Notes under the pieces: model-generated | Seen by the model: only the letters and a program-made list of their open reading frames with translations | The model's database searches: none | Told to the model about the DNA's origin: nothing | From: Carbonatibacter sp965199245 | GTDB taxonomy: Bacteria > Pseudomonadota > Alphaproteobacteria > Kiloniellales > Kiloniellaceae | Length of the DNA: 64,000 bases | Direction: 5' to 3' | Assembly: GCA_965199245.1 (NCBI GenBank) | Contig: CBDAQP010000001.1 | Span: 806,001 to 870,000 of the forward strand | Program-made: the position numbers and the translations under genes | Shown: positions 16,399 through 25,435 of the stretch, in pieces | How the letters are laid out: each line of letters starts with the position of its first letter | Numbering within the stretch: position 1 is the first letter of the stretch

Positions 16399-16597
16399 TA
16401 TCCTATCCCATATAAAATGATTAAATTATAGCCAATTCATTATAATGTGCTTATACTTTATGGATGAAGTATTCATCAGATTTCCGCCGTAATGTGGCGT
16501 GACCCTAATTATGTCGCGGCATGATTCATCCTTGAGTGCGCGTCATTCGATCGCGCCTCGCCTTCCTTGGGGTGTCGCTTTTGTTATAGGATAGGCT
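16399..16597. mobile_element. MITE-like remnant of IS630-type A
   Basis: About 200 bp with the IS630-A end TATCCTATCCCATATAAAAT at the left and a degenerate inverted copy (TTTTGTTATAGGATAGGCT) at the right. It includes the transposase-start flank (TTATACTTTATGGATG) but no catalytic domain. Non-autonomous derivative or decayed copy. Confidence 0.5.
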
Positions 16598-16875
16598 GCG
16601 CACTCAAAAATTGATAGCGACTCGCAAACCGGACATTATTTGAGTCAGGGTGCGACATAATTTGAGTCCCGCTACACTATATCTGATCAGTCGCGGTCAT
16701 GTCACATCCCATTGTGTGGTGGAACCTGTTTGTGGTGAACAAATCCTACCCCATTTCAGGAGCGGCAGAACCCCGCCAATCTTCTTCGTAAGGAAAATGG
16801 GTGGGGCTTAAACTGTCGGATCATTATGATCCCGGTTCACATTTTTTTAGCTGTGGTGTTGATATCTCTGATTTT
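16598..16875. other. Intergenic region with a short tandem motif
   Basis: GACATTATTTGAGTC at 16632-16646 recurs as GACATAATTTGAGTC at 16654-16668, a 22-bp period. Multiple short repeats like this are typical of IS21-type ends, but no istAB gene is nearby. No gene is seen in the rest of this stretch. Confidence 0.35.
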
Positions 16876-17817
16876 TTAAGTTTTTTCTATTTTACGCAAC
16901 CACCAGATTTTGACAGTTAAGGCTCCGCCTTCAAGGGGGGTGATGGTTTCGCAGGTCATGTCTCCGGCGTGGGCGAGTTGTGCAATGTGGTCATCGTCAA
17001 AGCCGAGCCAGACATGGGTGTGGTCATCACGGAGATTTTCGCGGTCATGGGGGGCAAAATCGACCAGTGCCAGACGTCCGCCGGGGGTCAGAACGCGCCC
17101 GGCCTCAATCAGGCAGGTTTTCGGGTTGTGAAGGTAGTGCAAAACCATATAAAGCGTTGCAAGATTAAAACGTCCAGCGGCAAAGGGCAGGTCATGAATA
17201 TCTCCATGGCGCAACTGGATAACAGAGGAAAAATCGGTTCTGTTGCGCAGGTTTTGTTCCGCCACCGCCAGCATTTCACGCGAGCGATCCAACCCGACAG
17301 CTTCGCGCACATGGGGGGCCAGCAACTCCAGCAAACGGCCCGTCCCTGTGCCCAGATCCAAAAAGCGATCTGTTGAGTCCCGGGCGCACCCCGCGACAAG
17401 TGCTTGTTCAATCTGTTGGACATCAACATGTAACTGGCGCAAGGAATCCCAATGGGCTGCGTTGCGGCGGAAATAGTCCATTGCGCGGGTGGTGCGGGCG
17501 TCCTTGACTTCTTCGAGGCGTTGAAATTCGCGGGCTGTTTCAGGGTCATCATCCCTCATCAGATCAATCACCTGACGGGCCAGATCAGCCCCCGGGCCTT
17601 TTTCAGACACGCGGTAATAGACCCAGTTTCCTTCGCGGGAGCGATCCAAAACCCCGGCATCCATCAAGAGTTTGAGATGACGTGACACCCGTGGCTGACT
17701 CTGGTCGAGAATCGTCACCAGTTCCGAAACAGTTAATTCACAGTGGGCGCAGAGGCCCAGAATTCTCAGACGCGTTGTTTCTGCAATGGCCTGAAGGCCC
17801 TTGAGCAAGTCTTTCAC
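16876..17817 (-). CDS. ArsR-family HTH fused to SAM-dependent methyltransferase
   Basis: A 313-residue two-domain protein. Residues 1-90 are an ArsR winged helix (RLRILGLCAHCELTVSELVTILDQSQPRVSRHLKLLMDAGVLDRSREGNWVYYRV). Residues 110-313 form a class I methyltransferase with FLDLGTGTGRLLELLAP as motif I and AGRVLTPGGRLALVDFAP later. In Proteobacteria this fusion is commonly thought to sense S-adenosylmethionine or its homocysteine product and control sulfur amino acid genes. No metal-binding ArsR cysteine pair is evident. It is divergent from ccmA, with about 225 bp between. Confidence 0.82.
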   Translation of the reverse strand: MKDLLKGLQAIAETTRLRILGLCAHCELTVSELVTILDQSQPRVSRHLKLLMDAGVLDRSREGNWVYYRVSEKGPGADLARQVIDLMRDDDPETAREFQRLEEVKDARTTRAMDYFRRNAAHWDSLRQLHVDVQQIEQALVAGCARDSTDRFLDLGTGTGRLLELLAPHVREAVGLDRSREMLAVAEQNLRNRTDFSSVIQLRHGDIHDLPFAAGRFNLATLYMVLHYLHNPKTCLIEAGRVLTPGGRLALVDFAPHDRENLRDDHTHVWLGFDDDHIAQLAHAGDMTCETITPLEGGALTVKIWWLRKIEKT

Positions 17818-18042
17818 TGGGGTGTGCTCCGCAGAGGTTTATCACGCTTTTTAACCAAACCGGGTCATCTGCACAGATGACAATAAACACGGCAGGGCAA
17901 TCACAGGGGGCAATCTTGCCCTGCGGATTGAATTATCTTACAACAAAGTCCGTTTGACAAGAAATTGAAGGCAAGAGGGCTTCCGAAAGGTGTGCGCCCC
18001 ATCCTGTGGGGTCGTATCGGTTCTAGGACACGGGAGCTGTTC

Positions 18043-18675
18043 GTGGACAAAATGTGGAGTCAAGCGTTGATCACAGTGGAAAACCTGACCTGCGTTCGCA
18101 GGGGGCGGGTGATCTTTTCCGGGCTGGATTTTACCCTTGCGCCGGGGGAGGCTCTGCACGTCATCGGGCCGAATGGCTGCGGGAAATCCAGCCTGTTGCG
18201 CGTGTTAAGCGGTCTCTTGCGTCCTGTGCGCGGGGCCGTGGACTGTCGGGGGAAGCTTCACTATCTGGGACATCTCAATGCCTTTAAGAGCCTTTTGAGT
18301 GTGCGTGAAAACCTGAGCACCTGGGCCGGGGCAGAAAGAAATGCGGCGCAGGAAGATTTTGCTCTGTCCTGTTTTCAGCTGGACAAGCTGTCTGACACAC
18401 CCGCCTATCTGTTGTCGTCGGGGCAGGGAAGGCGATTGGCACTGGCGCGCCTGATTGCTGTTGACAGGCCCTTATGGCTTCTGGATGAGCCGTCGGTTGG
18501 TTTGGACAAGGCATCTGTTGCGGGTTTGGAACAGGTCATCACACGGCATCGTGAACAGGGGGGGGCGGTTATCCTGACAACGCACACACCCCTTGCTTTG
18601 CCTCGGGGCACTGTCCTGAACCTGGAAGACAACCGCCCCACAGCACTGGTACAGGATGCAGACCCGTGGTTTTAG
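18043..18675 (+). CDS. ccmA: Cytochrome c maturation ATPase CcmA
   Basis: ATP-binding subunit of the CcmABCD complex, which releases holo-CcmE from CcmC at the inner membrane. Walker A is GPNGCGKSS near residue 42, the signature is LSSGQGRR, and Walker B is LWLLDEPSVGLD near 145. The GTG at 18043 is preferred because GGGAG lies six bases upstream. An ATG three codons later is also possible. The upstream open frame to 17965 lacks family similarity. It overlaps ccmB by ten bases and begins the ccm cluster. Confidence 0.92.
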   Translation: MDKMWSQALITVENLTCVRRGRVIFSGLDFTLAPGEALHVIGPNGCGKSSLLRVLSGLLRPVRGAVDCRGKLHYLGHLNAFKSLLSVRENLSTWAGAERNAAQEDFALSCFQLDKLSDTPAYLLSSGQGRRLALARLIAVDRPLWLLDEPSVGLDKASVAGLEQVITRHREQGGAVILTTHTPLALPRGTVLNLEDNRPTALVQDADPWF

Positions 18676-19337
18676 CTTTTTTTCTTTGTACCCTGAAACG
18701 TGATTTGCGTCTTGCCTTACGTCAAAAGAGCGACCTCGTGACGGCAGTGCTTTTTTTCATCCTGACCGCCAGTCTCTTTCCCTTTGGCCTCGGCCCCGAA
18801 CCCAACCTGTTGGCCCGCATCGCCCCGGGTGTGATCTGGGTCACTGCATTACTGGCGGTTTTGCTGTCGGTTGAACGCATTTTCCTGACCGATTACGAAG
18901 ACGGCGCACTGGAGCAGTTGATTCTGTCGCCCGCGCCTTTGGAGCTTGTTGTCCTGGCAAAGATTTTGGCCCATTGGCTCACGACCGGGTTGCCCCTGAT
19001 CCTCGCCAGCCCTCTTTTGGCTGTTTTTTTCAATATGAAGGCGGAGGGCTTGAAGATTATGGCGTTTGCCATGTTGCTCGGCACACCGAGTCTCAGTCTG
19101 ATCGGAGGGACAGCCGCCGCCTTGACCCTGGGGGCGCGGAGGGGAGGAATTCTCATACCTCTTTTGGTCTTGCCGCTCTATATTCCTGTTTTAATTTTTG
19201 GTGTGGGGGCGATTGATGCCGCCCTGTTTGGCCTGCCGTACAACGCGCAACTTCTCCTGTTGGGGGCCATCATGACTCTTTCGCTCCTGGTCGCGCCGCT
19301 CGGGGCGGCGGCGGCTCTGCGGCAGGCGGTCGAATAA
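18666..19337 (+). CDS. ccmB: Heme exporter membrane subunit CcmB
   Basis: A 223-residue inner-membrane protein with six hydrophobic segments. The CcmB hallmark LTDYEDGALEQLILSPAPLELVVLAKILAHWL is present. It starts at GTG within the end of ccmA, so the two are translationally coupled. With CcmA and CcmC it forms the ABC-type complex of system I cytochrome c biogenesis. A 170-bp gap to ccmC holds no gene. Confidence 0.93.
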   Translation: MVLAFFLCTLKRDLRLALRQKSDLVTAVLFFILTASLFPFGLGPEPNLLARIAPGVIWVTALLAVLLSVERIFLTDYEDGALEQLILSPAPLELVVLAKILAHWLTTGLPLILASPLLAVFFNMKAEGLKIMAFAMLLGTPSLSLIGGTAAALTLGARRGGILIPLLVLPLYIPVLIFGVGAIDAALFGLPYNAQLLLLGAIMTLSLLVAPLGAAAALRQAVE

Positions 19338-19507
19338 TTTTCAGAGGCACTCATTGGCGGACTCTTTTGGGGCAATCGTGATACAAAATGTCACAAGAAA
19401 TCCTCAATTCAAGGGTGGAAAGATGCGCGAAATTCCATTAGATCAAAGAGAATGAAATCAGATTTAATATTCTTCAGTCCAGGCAAAGACCTGCTGAAGG
19501 GGTCAGG

Positions 19508-20242
19508 ATGATGCGTGTTTTACATTACTTCGCAAATCCCAACCGCTTTATGCGGTTGGCGAATGTTTTGCTGCCCTGGTCGGTTGGCGCGACTCTTCTG
19601 GGTTTGGGCGTCGGGCTTTACCTCGCGCTTTTTGCCTCGCCGCCTGACTATCAGCAAGGCGATTCAGTGCGGATTATGTATATTCATGTGCCCTCTGCAT
19701 GGATGGCCCTGTTTGTCTATACTGCGATTGCGGTTGCCAGTCTTTTTTCTTTGATCTGGCGTCACCCGCTGGCCGATTTGGCGGCGCGGGCCTCTGCGCC
19801 GATTGGGGCGGCCTTTACCTTTCTCGCCCTTGCAACAGGGTCGCTGTGGGGGAAACCCATGTGGGGGACATGGTGGGTGTGGGATGCGCGCCTGACCTCT
19901 GTTTTGTTGCTTTTTTTCCTCTATTTGGGGCATATGGCCCTGATGAATGCCTTTGAGGAACGCGAGCGCGGGCATCGGGCGGCGGCGATCCTCGCGCTTG
20001 TGGGGGTTGTGAATATTCCCGTCATCAAGTTTTCGGTCGAGTGGTGGAATACCCTTCATCAACCCGCCAGTGTTTTCCGCATGGATGGCCCGACGATTGA
20101 TCCCTCAATGCTCTGGCCGTTGATGGTGATGGGTTTGGCCTTTAAATTTTTTTACGTGAGCCTGCTTTTGTTGCAAATCAAGGCTGAATTGCAGGATGCC
20201 CGCATTCGTAAATATCATCGTGTGATGGTTGATGAGGTTTGA
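19508..20242 (+). CDS. ccmC: Heme lyase subunit CcmC
   Basis: A 244-residue, six-helix membrane protein of the heme-handling family. The tryptophan-rich motif WGTWWVWDARLTSVLLLFF at about residues 117-136 binds heme between flanking histidines (HVPSAWMALF, then WWNTLHQPAS). It loads heme onto CcmE. A start at ATG 19508 with GGGGTCAGG upstream is reasonable; ATG at 19511 is equivalent. Confidence 0.95.
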   Translation: MMRVLHYFANPNRFMRLANVLLPWSVGATLLGLGVGLYLALFASPPDYQQGDSVRIMYIHVPSAWMALFVYTAIAVASLFSLIWRHPLADLAARASAPIGAAFTFLALATGSLWGKPMWGTWWVWDARLTSVLLLFFLYLGHMALMNAFEERERGHRAAAILALVGVVNIPVIKFSVEWWNTLHQPASVFRMDGPTIDPSMLWPLMVMGLAFKFFYVSLLLLQIKAELQDARIRKYHRVMVDEV

Positions 20243-20259
20243 AAGGAGGTGAGGAAATC

Positions 20260-20427
20260 GTGGACTCTGTGACAGATTTTTTGGCCATGGGCCGCTATGG
20301 GGCCTACGTTTGGTCGTCCTATGCCCTGGCTGTTTTGGTCATGGCGGGTCTGTGGCTGTCAACAGTGGCTCGTTTGCGAAAAAATGAGGCTCTGCTGAGA
20401 GAAATCGAACAGGGCCAGGGGAGGTAG
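20260..20427 (+). CDS. ccmD: Small heme exporter subunit CcmD
   Basis: A short protein with one membrane helix (YGAYVWSSYALAVLVMAGLWL) and a basic C-terminal tail, as expected for CcmD, which helps release holo-CcmE from CcmABC. The GTG at 20260 follows GGAGGTGAGG. A TTG at 20239 overlapping the ccmC stop is the alternative. It is recognised largely by position between ccmC and ccmE. Confidence 0.88.
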   Translation: MDSVTDFLAMGRYGAYVWSSYALAVLVMAGLWLSTVARLRKNEALLREIEQGQGR

Positions 20428-20429
20428 GG

Positions 20430-20900
20430 ATGACCCGTAAGGGGAGGCGTTTTGTCGTTGTTTGCGTCGCGGGCGTTTTGTTGAGCCTGGCAACCGGGCT
20501 TGTGCTCAGTGCTTTTCAACAGGATATTGTCTATTTTTACGGCCCCAGCGACCTCAAGGACAAACAGCAGACAGGCACATTGCACCCGGAGCGGATGATT
20601 CGCCTGGGCGGCATGGTCGAAAAAAATAGCGTCATCCGGGCGCAAAATACAACGCAGACAACATTTCGGGTCACGGATGGTCAAGAAAGCTTCACTGTGA
20701 CCTATGATGGTTTGCTCCCTGATCTCTTCCGCGAGGGACAGGGTGTTGTCACAGAGGGCCTGCTCGATGGCAAAACGGGTCTTTTTCGCGCCACGGAGGT
20801 TCTGGCCAAGCATGATGAAACCTACATGCCGCCAGAGGTCATGGAGGCTTTGGAGCGGGCGGGATATTCCGAAGAGAAGAGAACGATAAACCAGCCGTAA
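20430..20900 (+). CDS. ccmE: Heme chaperone CcmE
   Basis: A 156-residue membrane-anchored periplasmic chaperone. The N-terminal helix is followed by an OB-fold with FRVTDGQESFTVTYDGLLPDLFREGQGVVTEG. The heme-attaching His is in LAKHDETYMPPEV near residue 127, where the HxxxY signature places the axial Tyr. It accepts heme from CcmC and hands it to CcmF. It starts two bases after ccmD. Confidence 0.96.
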   Translation: MTRKGRRFVVVCVAGVLLSLATGLVLSAFQQDIVYFYGPSDLKDKQQTGTLHPERMIRLGGMVEKNSVIRAQNTTQTTFRVTDGQESFTVTYDGLLPDLFREGQGVVTEGLLDGKTGLFRATEVLAKHDETYMPPEVMEALERAGYSEEKRTINQP

Positions 20901-20947
20901 CCCGGGAATGGGGGCCTCCTCCCGTTCGCCAGAGTGGAAAACATGTC

Positions 20948-22948
20948 ATGATTGCAGAAATTGGACTCTTTGCCCTGATTATCGCTCTGATTATCGCGCT
21001 GTTGCAGGGAAGCCTCCCGCTCTGGGGGGCGGCGTGCGGTGATCGTCGTCTCATGGGGGTAGCCCCGGTGGGGGCGTGGTTGCAATTTATAGCCCTGGGT
21101 GTTGCCTTTGCGATGCTGACGACAGCCTATGTGGTGTCGGATTTTACAGTGTTGAATGTCGTTGAAAATTCACACTCTGCCAAGCCGCTTCTCTATAAAA
21201 TTTCCGGTGTTTGGGGCAACCACGAAGGCTCTATGTTGTTGTGGGTTGTAATCCTGGCTCTTTTTGGAGTGGCGGTTGCTTGGTTCGGCTCTGGTCTGCC
21301 GCGTCGACTCTATACCCGTGTTTTGTCTGTGCAAGGGCTGATTTCCCTTGGCTTTTTGTCGTTTATTGTTTTGACTTCCAACCCCTTTATTCGGGTTCCC
21401 CGCCCCCCGCTGGATGGAACGGATTTGAATCCGTTGCTTCAGGATCCGGGTTTGGCTTTTCATCCGCCGATGCTTTACCTTGGCTATGTCGGGTTATCCG
21501 TTGCCTTTTCCTTTGCCATTGCTGCCTTGATCGAAGGCCGGGTTGACTCCGCATGGGCGCGGTGGGTGCGGCCGTGGACTTTGATGGCGTGGGTTTTCCT
21601 CACAGGGGGCATTGCCCTCGGGAGCTGGTGGGCCTACTACGAGCTGGGCTGGGGCGGCTGGTGGTTTTGGGATCCGGTGGAAAATGTGTCCTTCATGCCC
21701 TGGCTGATGGCAACCGCTTTGCTCCATTCCTCGATTGTGGTGGAAAAACGTGACAGCCTGAAAGTCTGGACGATTTTGCTGGCGATTCTTGCCTTTTCAT
21801 TGTCGCTGATTGGAACCTTTATCGTCCGTTCGGGCTTGTTGTCTTCTGTCCATGCCTTTGCCGTCAATCCGACGCGCGGGATTTTTATCCTGTTTTTGCT
21901 GGCGGTCACTGTTGGGGGGGCATTGGCCCTGTTCGCCTGGCGTGCGCCATATTTGAAAAGCGGGGGATTTTTTGCCCCGATCTCGCGCGAGGGGGGGATT
22001 TTGCTCAATAACTTGATTTTGAGTACGGCGACGGCGACCGTTTTCCTTGGCACGCTCTATCCTCTGTTACTCGAAGCCTTTGGCGGGGGGCGTGTGTCGG
22101 TTGGCCCGCCTTTTTACAATGCGACCTTTGTTCCGCTCATGTTGCCTTTGCTGACCTTTGTGTGTGTGGGGGCTATGATGCCGTGGAAACGGGGGGATGT
22201 TCTGGCGGTTCTCGGTCGTCTCAAGCTCGCGGGTCTTGTGACCTTTGTGGCGGTGCTGGTGGGGCTTTTCTTGTCAGGGGTGCGTGAAATTTATGCTGTC
22301 TTTGGTCTGATTTTGGTCACGTGGCTGTTTTTTGGAACACTTGCGGAATGGGCAGAGCGGATCAAGCTGTTCTCTGCCTCTCCTGCGACGGTGTGGCAAC
22401 GGATGGTGAAGCTACCCGGCAGTGCGTGGGGGATGACCCTTGCCCATTTGGGGCTGGCAGTCGTGGTGGCGGGAATGATTGGTTCCACAGCGTGGAAGGA
22501 AGAAGCCGTTGCGAGTATGACACCGGGCAAGAGCCTGATCCTTGGTGAAAAAACCTATCTGTTCAAAGGAATAGAAAAAATTGAGGGACCCAACTATCAG
22601 TCCGCGCAGGCCCGTTTTGATTTGATGAAAGACGGTGTGGTTATTGCAGAGCTGACGCCAGAAAAACGGGTTTATAATGTGCAGGCCATGCCGACGACAG
22701 AAGCCGCCATTCGCTCGCGCTTTTGGGGGGACGACTATCTTGCCCTTGGGGATCAGGATAGTACAGGGGCGTGGGTTGTACGAGTTTACCGTGAACCGCT
22801 GGTTCAATGGATATGGATCGGTTGCCTGTTACTCATGACGGGGGGACTTTGTTCTTTGATGGATCGTCGTATCCGTTTGGGAGCACCCGCCGTCAGGACA
22901 CGGCACAAGACATCCACAAAAACAACGCCGCAAGAGCTGTTGCCATGA
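20948..22948 (+). CDS. ccmF: Cytochrome c heme lyase CcmF
   Basis: A 666-residue, multi-spanning membrane protein. It has NHEGSMLLWV near residue 95 and the tryptophan-rich heme motif GWGGWWFWDPVENVSFMPWL near 235-255, plus a large C-terminal periplasmic domain (EEAVASMTPGKS onward). It transfers heme from CcmE to the CXXCH of apocytochrome. Its stop overlaps ccmG by ATGA. Confidence 0.96.
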   Translation: MIAEIGLFALIIALIIALLQGSLPLWGAACGDRRLMGVAPVGAWLQFIALGVAFAMLTTAYVVSDFTVLNVVENSHSAKPLLYKISGVWGNHEGSMLLWVVILALFGVAVAWFGSGLPRRLYTRVLSVQGLISLGFLSFIVLTSNPFIRVPRPPLDGTDLNPLLQDPGLAFHPPMLYLGYVGLSVAFSFAIAALIEGRVDSAWARWVRPWTLMAWVFLTGGIALGSWWAYYELGWGGWWFWDPVENVSFMPWLMATALLHSSIVVEKRDSLKVWTILLAILAFSLSLIGTFIVRSGLLSSVHAFAVNPTRGIFILFLLAVTVGGALALFAWRAPYLKSGGFFAPISREGGILLNNLILSTATATVFLGTLYPLLLEAFGGGRVSVGPPFYNATFVPLMLPLLTFVCVGAMMPWKRGDVLAVLGRLKLAGLVTFVAVLVGLFLSGVREIYAVFGLILVTWLFFGTLAEWAERIKLFSASPATVWQRMVKLPGSAWGMTLAHLGLAVVVAGMIGSTAWKEEAVASMTPGKSLILGEKTYLFKGIEKIEGPNYQSAQARFDLMKDGVVIAELTPEKRVYNVQAMPTTEAAIRSRFWGDDYLALGDQDSTGAWVVRVYREPLVQWIWIGCLLLMTGGLCSLMDRRIRLGAPAVRTRHKTSTKTTPQELLP

Positions 22949-23505
22949 CCGCGCGGCGGGTGTTGTGGCTGTTACCGCTTGTGGTGGTGGCTGTTCTCTT
23001 TGGGTATTTTTTCTGGGGCCTGACAGCAGAGGGCCGTGATCCCAATAAAATTCCCTCTGTCCTCATCAATAAACCTGCCCCTGATTTTGAACTTCCTCCC
23101 TTACAAGGCGCGGGCGTGCCAGGGTTTCGTCGCGCTGATCTGTTGGGGAAAATTTCCGTTGTCAATGTCTTTGCCTCCTGGTGTGTTCCCTGTCTTGCAG
23201 AGCATCCCTTTATGGTGAAGCTGGGGCAACGCGATGATCTGGTGCTCTATGGTATCAATTACCGTGATGCACCGCTTGATGCCTTGAAATGGTTGCAGAA
23301 AAATGGGAACCCCTACGCCCGAATCGGGGTGGATTCCAACAGCCGGGTCAGCATCAATTGGGGTGTTTATGGTGTTCCGGAAACCTTCATTGTCGATAAA
23401 ACGGGAACGATTCGCTACAAACATACTGGCCCGCTTAATCCCGGTGATCTCGAAAAGTTAATTATCCCTGTCATTGAAACGCTCAAGGTTGAAAAGGGAT
23501 CATAA
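22945..23505 (+). CDS. ccmG: Thiol:disulfide interchange protein CcmG/DsbE
   Basis: About 186 residues with an N-terminal membrane anchor and a periplasmic thioredoxin fold. The active site is WCVPC near residue 78, and GVYGVPETFIVD holds the cis-proline loop. It reduces the apocytochrome or CcmH cysteines before heme attachment. The longer frame from 22807 overlaps ccmF and lacks similarity; the ATG at 22945 is the conserved one. Confidence 0.95.
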   Translation: MTARRVLWLLPLVVVAVLFGYFFWGLTAEGRDPNKIPSVLINKPAPDFELPPLQGAGVPGFRRADLLGKISVVNVFASWCVPCLAEHPFMVKLGQRDDLVLYGINYRDAPLDALKWLQKNGNPYARIGVDSNSRVSINWGVYGVPETFIVDKTGTIRYKHTGPLNPGDLEKLIIPVIETLKVEKGS

Positions 23506-24011
23506 TGCCGCGCCTGCTATTTTTTGTGCTCTTTACGCTGTTTTTGTCGCCCATTGTTTTTGTCCCCGTTTCCTTTGCCGTCGAACCGGATGAGGTGCTC
23601 GCTGACCCGGTTCTGGAATCCCGTGCGCGGGAGATTTCGCGCAATGTGCGCTGTGTTGTGTGCCAGAACGAACCTATTGATTCCTCCAATGCAGACATTG
23701 CGCGTGAACTGCGCCTGATTGTGCGTGAACGCCTTGTCGCCGGGGACAGTGACGAGCAGATTGAATCCTTTCTTGTCGCTCGCTATGGCGACTATGTGCT
23801 GTTTCGTCCGCCCTTGAATGCGCAGACTCTTTTCCTGTGGTTTGGGCCGTTTGTTGTTTTAATCCTCGGGGCGATTGTGTTGTTTTTCTGTTTGCGCACC
23901 CACCACAAAAAAACAGCCCCGCTCACCGCAGAAGAACAGTCCGAGCTTGAACGCCTCCTGTCCCCAAAAACAGAATCAGACACAAAACCAAACGAGGAGC
24001 CAGGGGCATGA
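23505..24011 (+). CDS. ccmH: Cytochrome c maturation protein CcmH
   Basis: A 168-residue protein with a signal anchor, the RCVVCQNEPIDSSNADIA segment (CXXC redox pair near residue 50) and a C-terminal membrane helix. It forms a complex with CcmF and CcmI that presents apocytochrome for heme ligation. Its start overlaps the ccmG stop by one base. Confidence 0.95.
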   Translation: MPRLLFFVLFTLFLSPIVFVPVSFAVEPDEVLADPVLESRAREISRNVRCVVCQNEPIDSSNADIARELRLIVRERLVAGDSDEQIESFLVARYGDYVLFRPPLNAQTLFLWFGPFVVLILGAIVLFFCLRTHHKKTAPLTAEEQSELERLLSPKTESDTKPNEEPGA

Positions 24012-25207
24012 CCTTTTGGATTTTTACTGGCGTTGTGACGGCCTTGGCTTTGGTTGTTCTGTTGCGTCCGCTGATTAGCCCCGCTGTTTGTGATGATGGC
24101 GATGATGACCCCCGTAAACTTTTTGATGACCAGTTGGCAGAATTGGATCGGGATTTGTCCCAAAATCGTTTGAACAGCGAACAGTACGCCGCCGCGCGGG
24201 TTGAACTTCAACGGCGTTTCCTGCGCACACAACGCCAAAATCGTACAGACGAACAAACAGGGGGAGGACTATCACGCCGGTCTTTGCGGATCATCGCAGG
24301 GGGGGTGATTGTTGGCTTTCCGACGGTTGTTATGGGGCTTTATCTTGCGTTCGGATCACCGGGAACCCCCGGTCTTCCTCATCGCGAACGCCTTGCGCTG
24401 GAGCAGGCCGCGCAGGAGGAACAGGCCGCACAGCTGGTCAAGATGGAGCAAAGCCTGCAACGGCGGTTGAACGACAATCCGACCAATATTCGCAACTGGC
24501 TGTTATTGGCCCGTTTGAGGATAGAAACAAATGATCTGCGCGGATCGGTTGCGGCCTTCAAAGGTGCATTGGACAATGGGGCCGATGATGCTCAGACACA
24601 TGGTTCTTATGGTGAAATGCTGGTTGCGACAGATGATGGACGGGTGAATAAAATGGCTCTGGGGGCCTTTCGCACCGCACTTGAACGCGACCCAGACAAT
24701 CCGCGTGCGCTGTTCTATTCTGCGCTGGCTCTGCAACAGAGCGGGCGGCAACGTGATGCGCTTGCCATCTGGTTGAAACTGCGAACCCTCTTAACGACAA
24801 ACAGCCCATGGTTGGCGGTGACGGATGAACGGATTGAGAAAACGGCTGAGGGCCTTAACCTTGATGCTGTTGATTTAATTGCTGCCAATCCGGCACGGTC
24901 GGTCGATATGGCCCCTGCTGTGGGGCCGTCGCAGGCGGATATGCAGGCCGCACAGGAGCTTTCGGCAGATGAGCAAAAAGACATGATTCGCGGCATGGTC
25001 AACAGACTCGCCGAGCGTCTGGCAAACAACCCGGATGACCCCGAAGGCTGGTTGCGTCTGACACGATCCTATTTAATCCTTGGGGAAAGGAGCAAAGCAC
25101 AGGACAGCTTTGCACGAGCGCGGCGGGCGGCAGAGGGCAGCGGCCAGATAGGTCTGTTGCAAAATATGGAGAGCATCGCACGCCAGTGGGGCCTGGAGGA
25201 GAAATAG
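24008..25207 (+). CDS. ccmI: Cytochrome c maturation protein CcmI (TPR)
   Basis: A 399-residue protein with two N-terminal membrane helices (residues 1-22 and about 95-115), a leucine-zipper-like linker (LDRDLSQNRLNSEQY) and a periplasmic TPR domain (RNWLLLARLRIETNDLRGSVAAF, then PRALFYSALALQQSGRQRDAL). The TPR part captures the C-terminus of apocytochrome c. Last gene of the nine-gene ccm cluster; overlaps ccmH by four bases. Confidence 0.93.
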   Translation: MTFWIFTGVVTALALVVLLRPLISPAVCDDGDDDPRKLFDDQLAELDRDLSQNRLNSEQYAAARVELQRRFLRTQRQNRTDEQTGGGLSRRSLRIIAGGVIVGFPTVVMGLYLAFGSPGTPGLPHRERLALEQAAQEEQAAQLVKMEQSLQRRLNDNPTNIRNWLLLARLRIETNDLRGSVAAFKGALDNGADDAQTHGSYGEMLVATDDGRVNKMALGAFRTALERDPDNPRALFYSALALQQSGRQRDALAIWLKLRTLLTTNSPWLAVTDERIEKTAEGLNLDAVDLIAANPARSVDMAPAVGPSQADMQAAQELSADEQKDMIRGMVNRLAERLANNPDDPEGWLRLTRSYLILGERSKAQDSFARARRAAEGSGQIGLLQNMESIARQWGLEEK

Positions 25208-25289
25208 GCACGCCTTATTTTAAGAAAACTTGTGGTCTTTGCGTTGCCCCCTCTCTGTTCATGACCTGTCTTTTTATGCTCAGAACCGT

Positions 25290-25435
25290 TCTTTTGTAGC
25301 GTGACGCGACAGCAGACAGAGCAACCTTCGTCTTGAACTCAGCCGTGAACTTCCGTCGCTTCGTCATTCCGTATCCCTCCGTAAACCGTGGAATACACCT
25401 TAGCCCCTTGTCCGATTTTCTCGGATCACCTCACC
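25290..25435 (-). pseudogene. IS3-family orfA, N-terminal remnant
   Basis: Reading leftward from 25367, the frame starts MTKRRKFTAEFKTKVALS, a typical IS3-group orfA N-terminus, with GGAGG upstream of the ATG. Similarity stops after about 17 codons. The terminal sequence beside it (TGGTGAGGTGATCC) cuts into the right end of the IS427-type copy at 25436. Confidence 0.55.

Noticed and set aside
16632..16668. Riboswitch upstream of the ArsR-methyltransferase or ccm genes
   Set aside because: The repeated GACATWATTTGAGTC units look like IS21-type end repeats and lie downstream of the regulator gene. No riboswitch core could be recognised.
22807..22944. ccmG start at 22807
   Set aside because: This part lies inside ccmF in another frame. 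The membrane anchor and thioredoxin domain begin at 22945.
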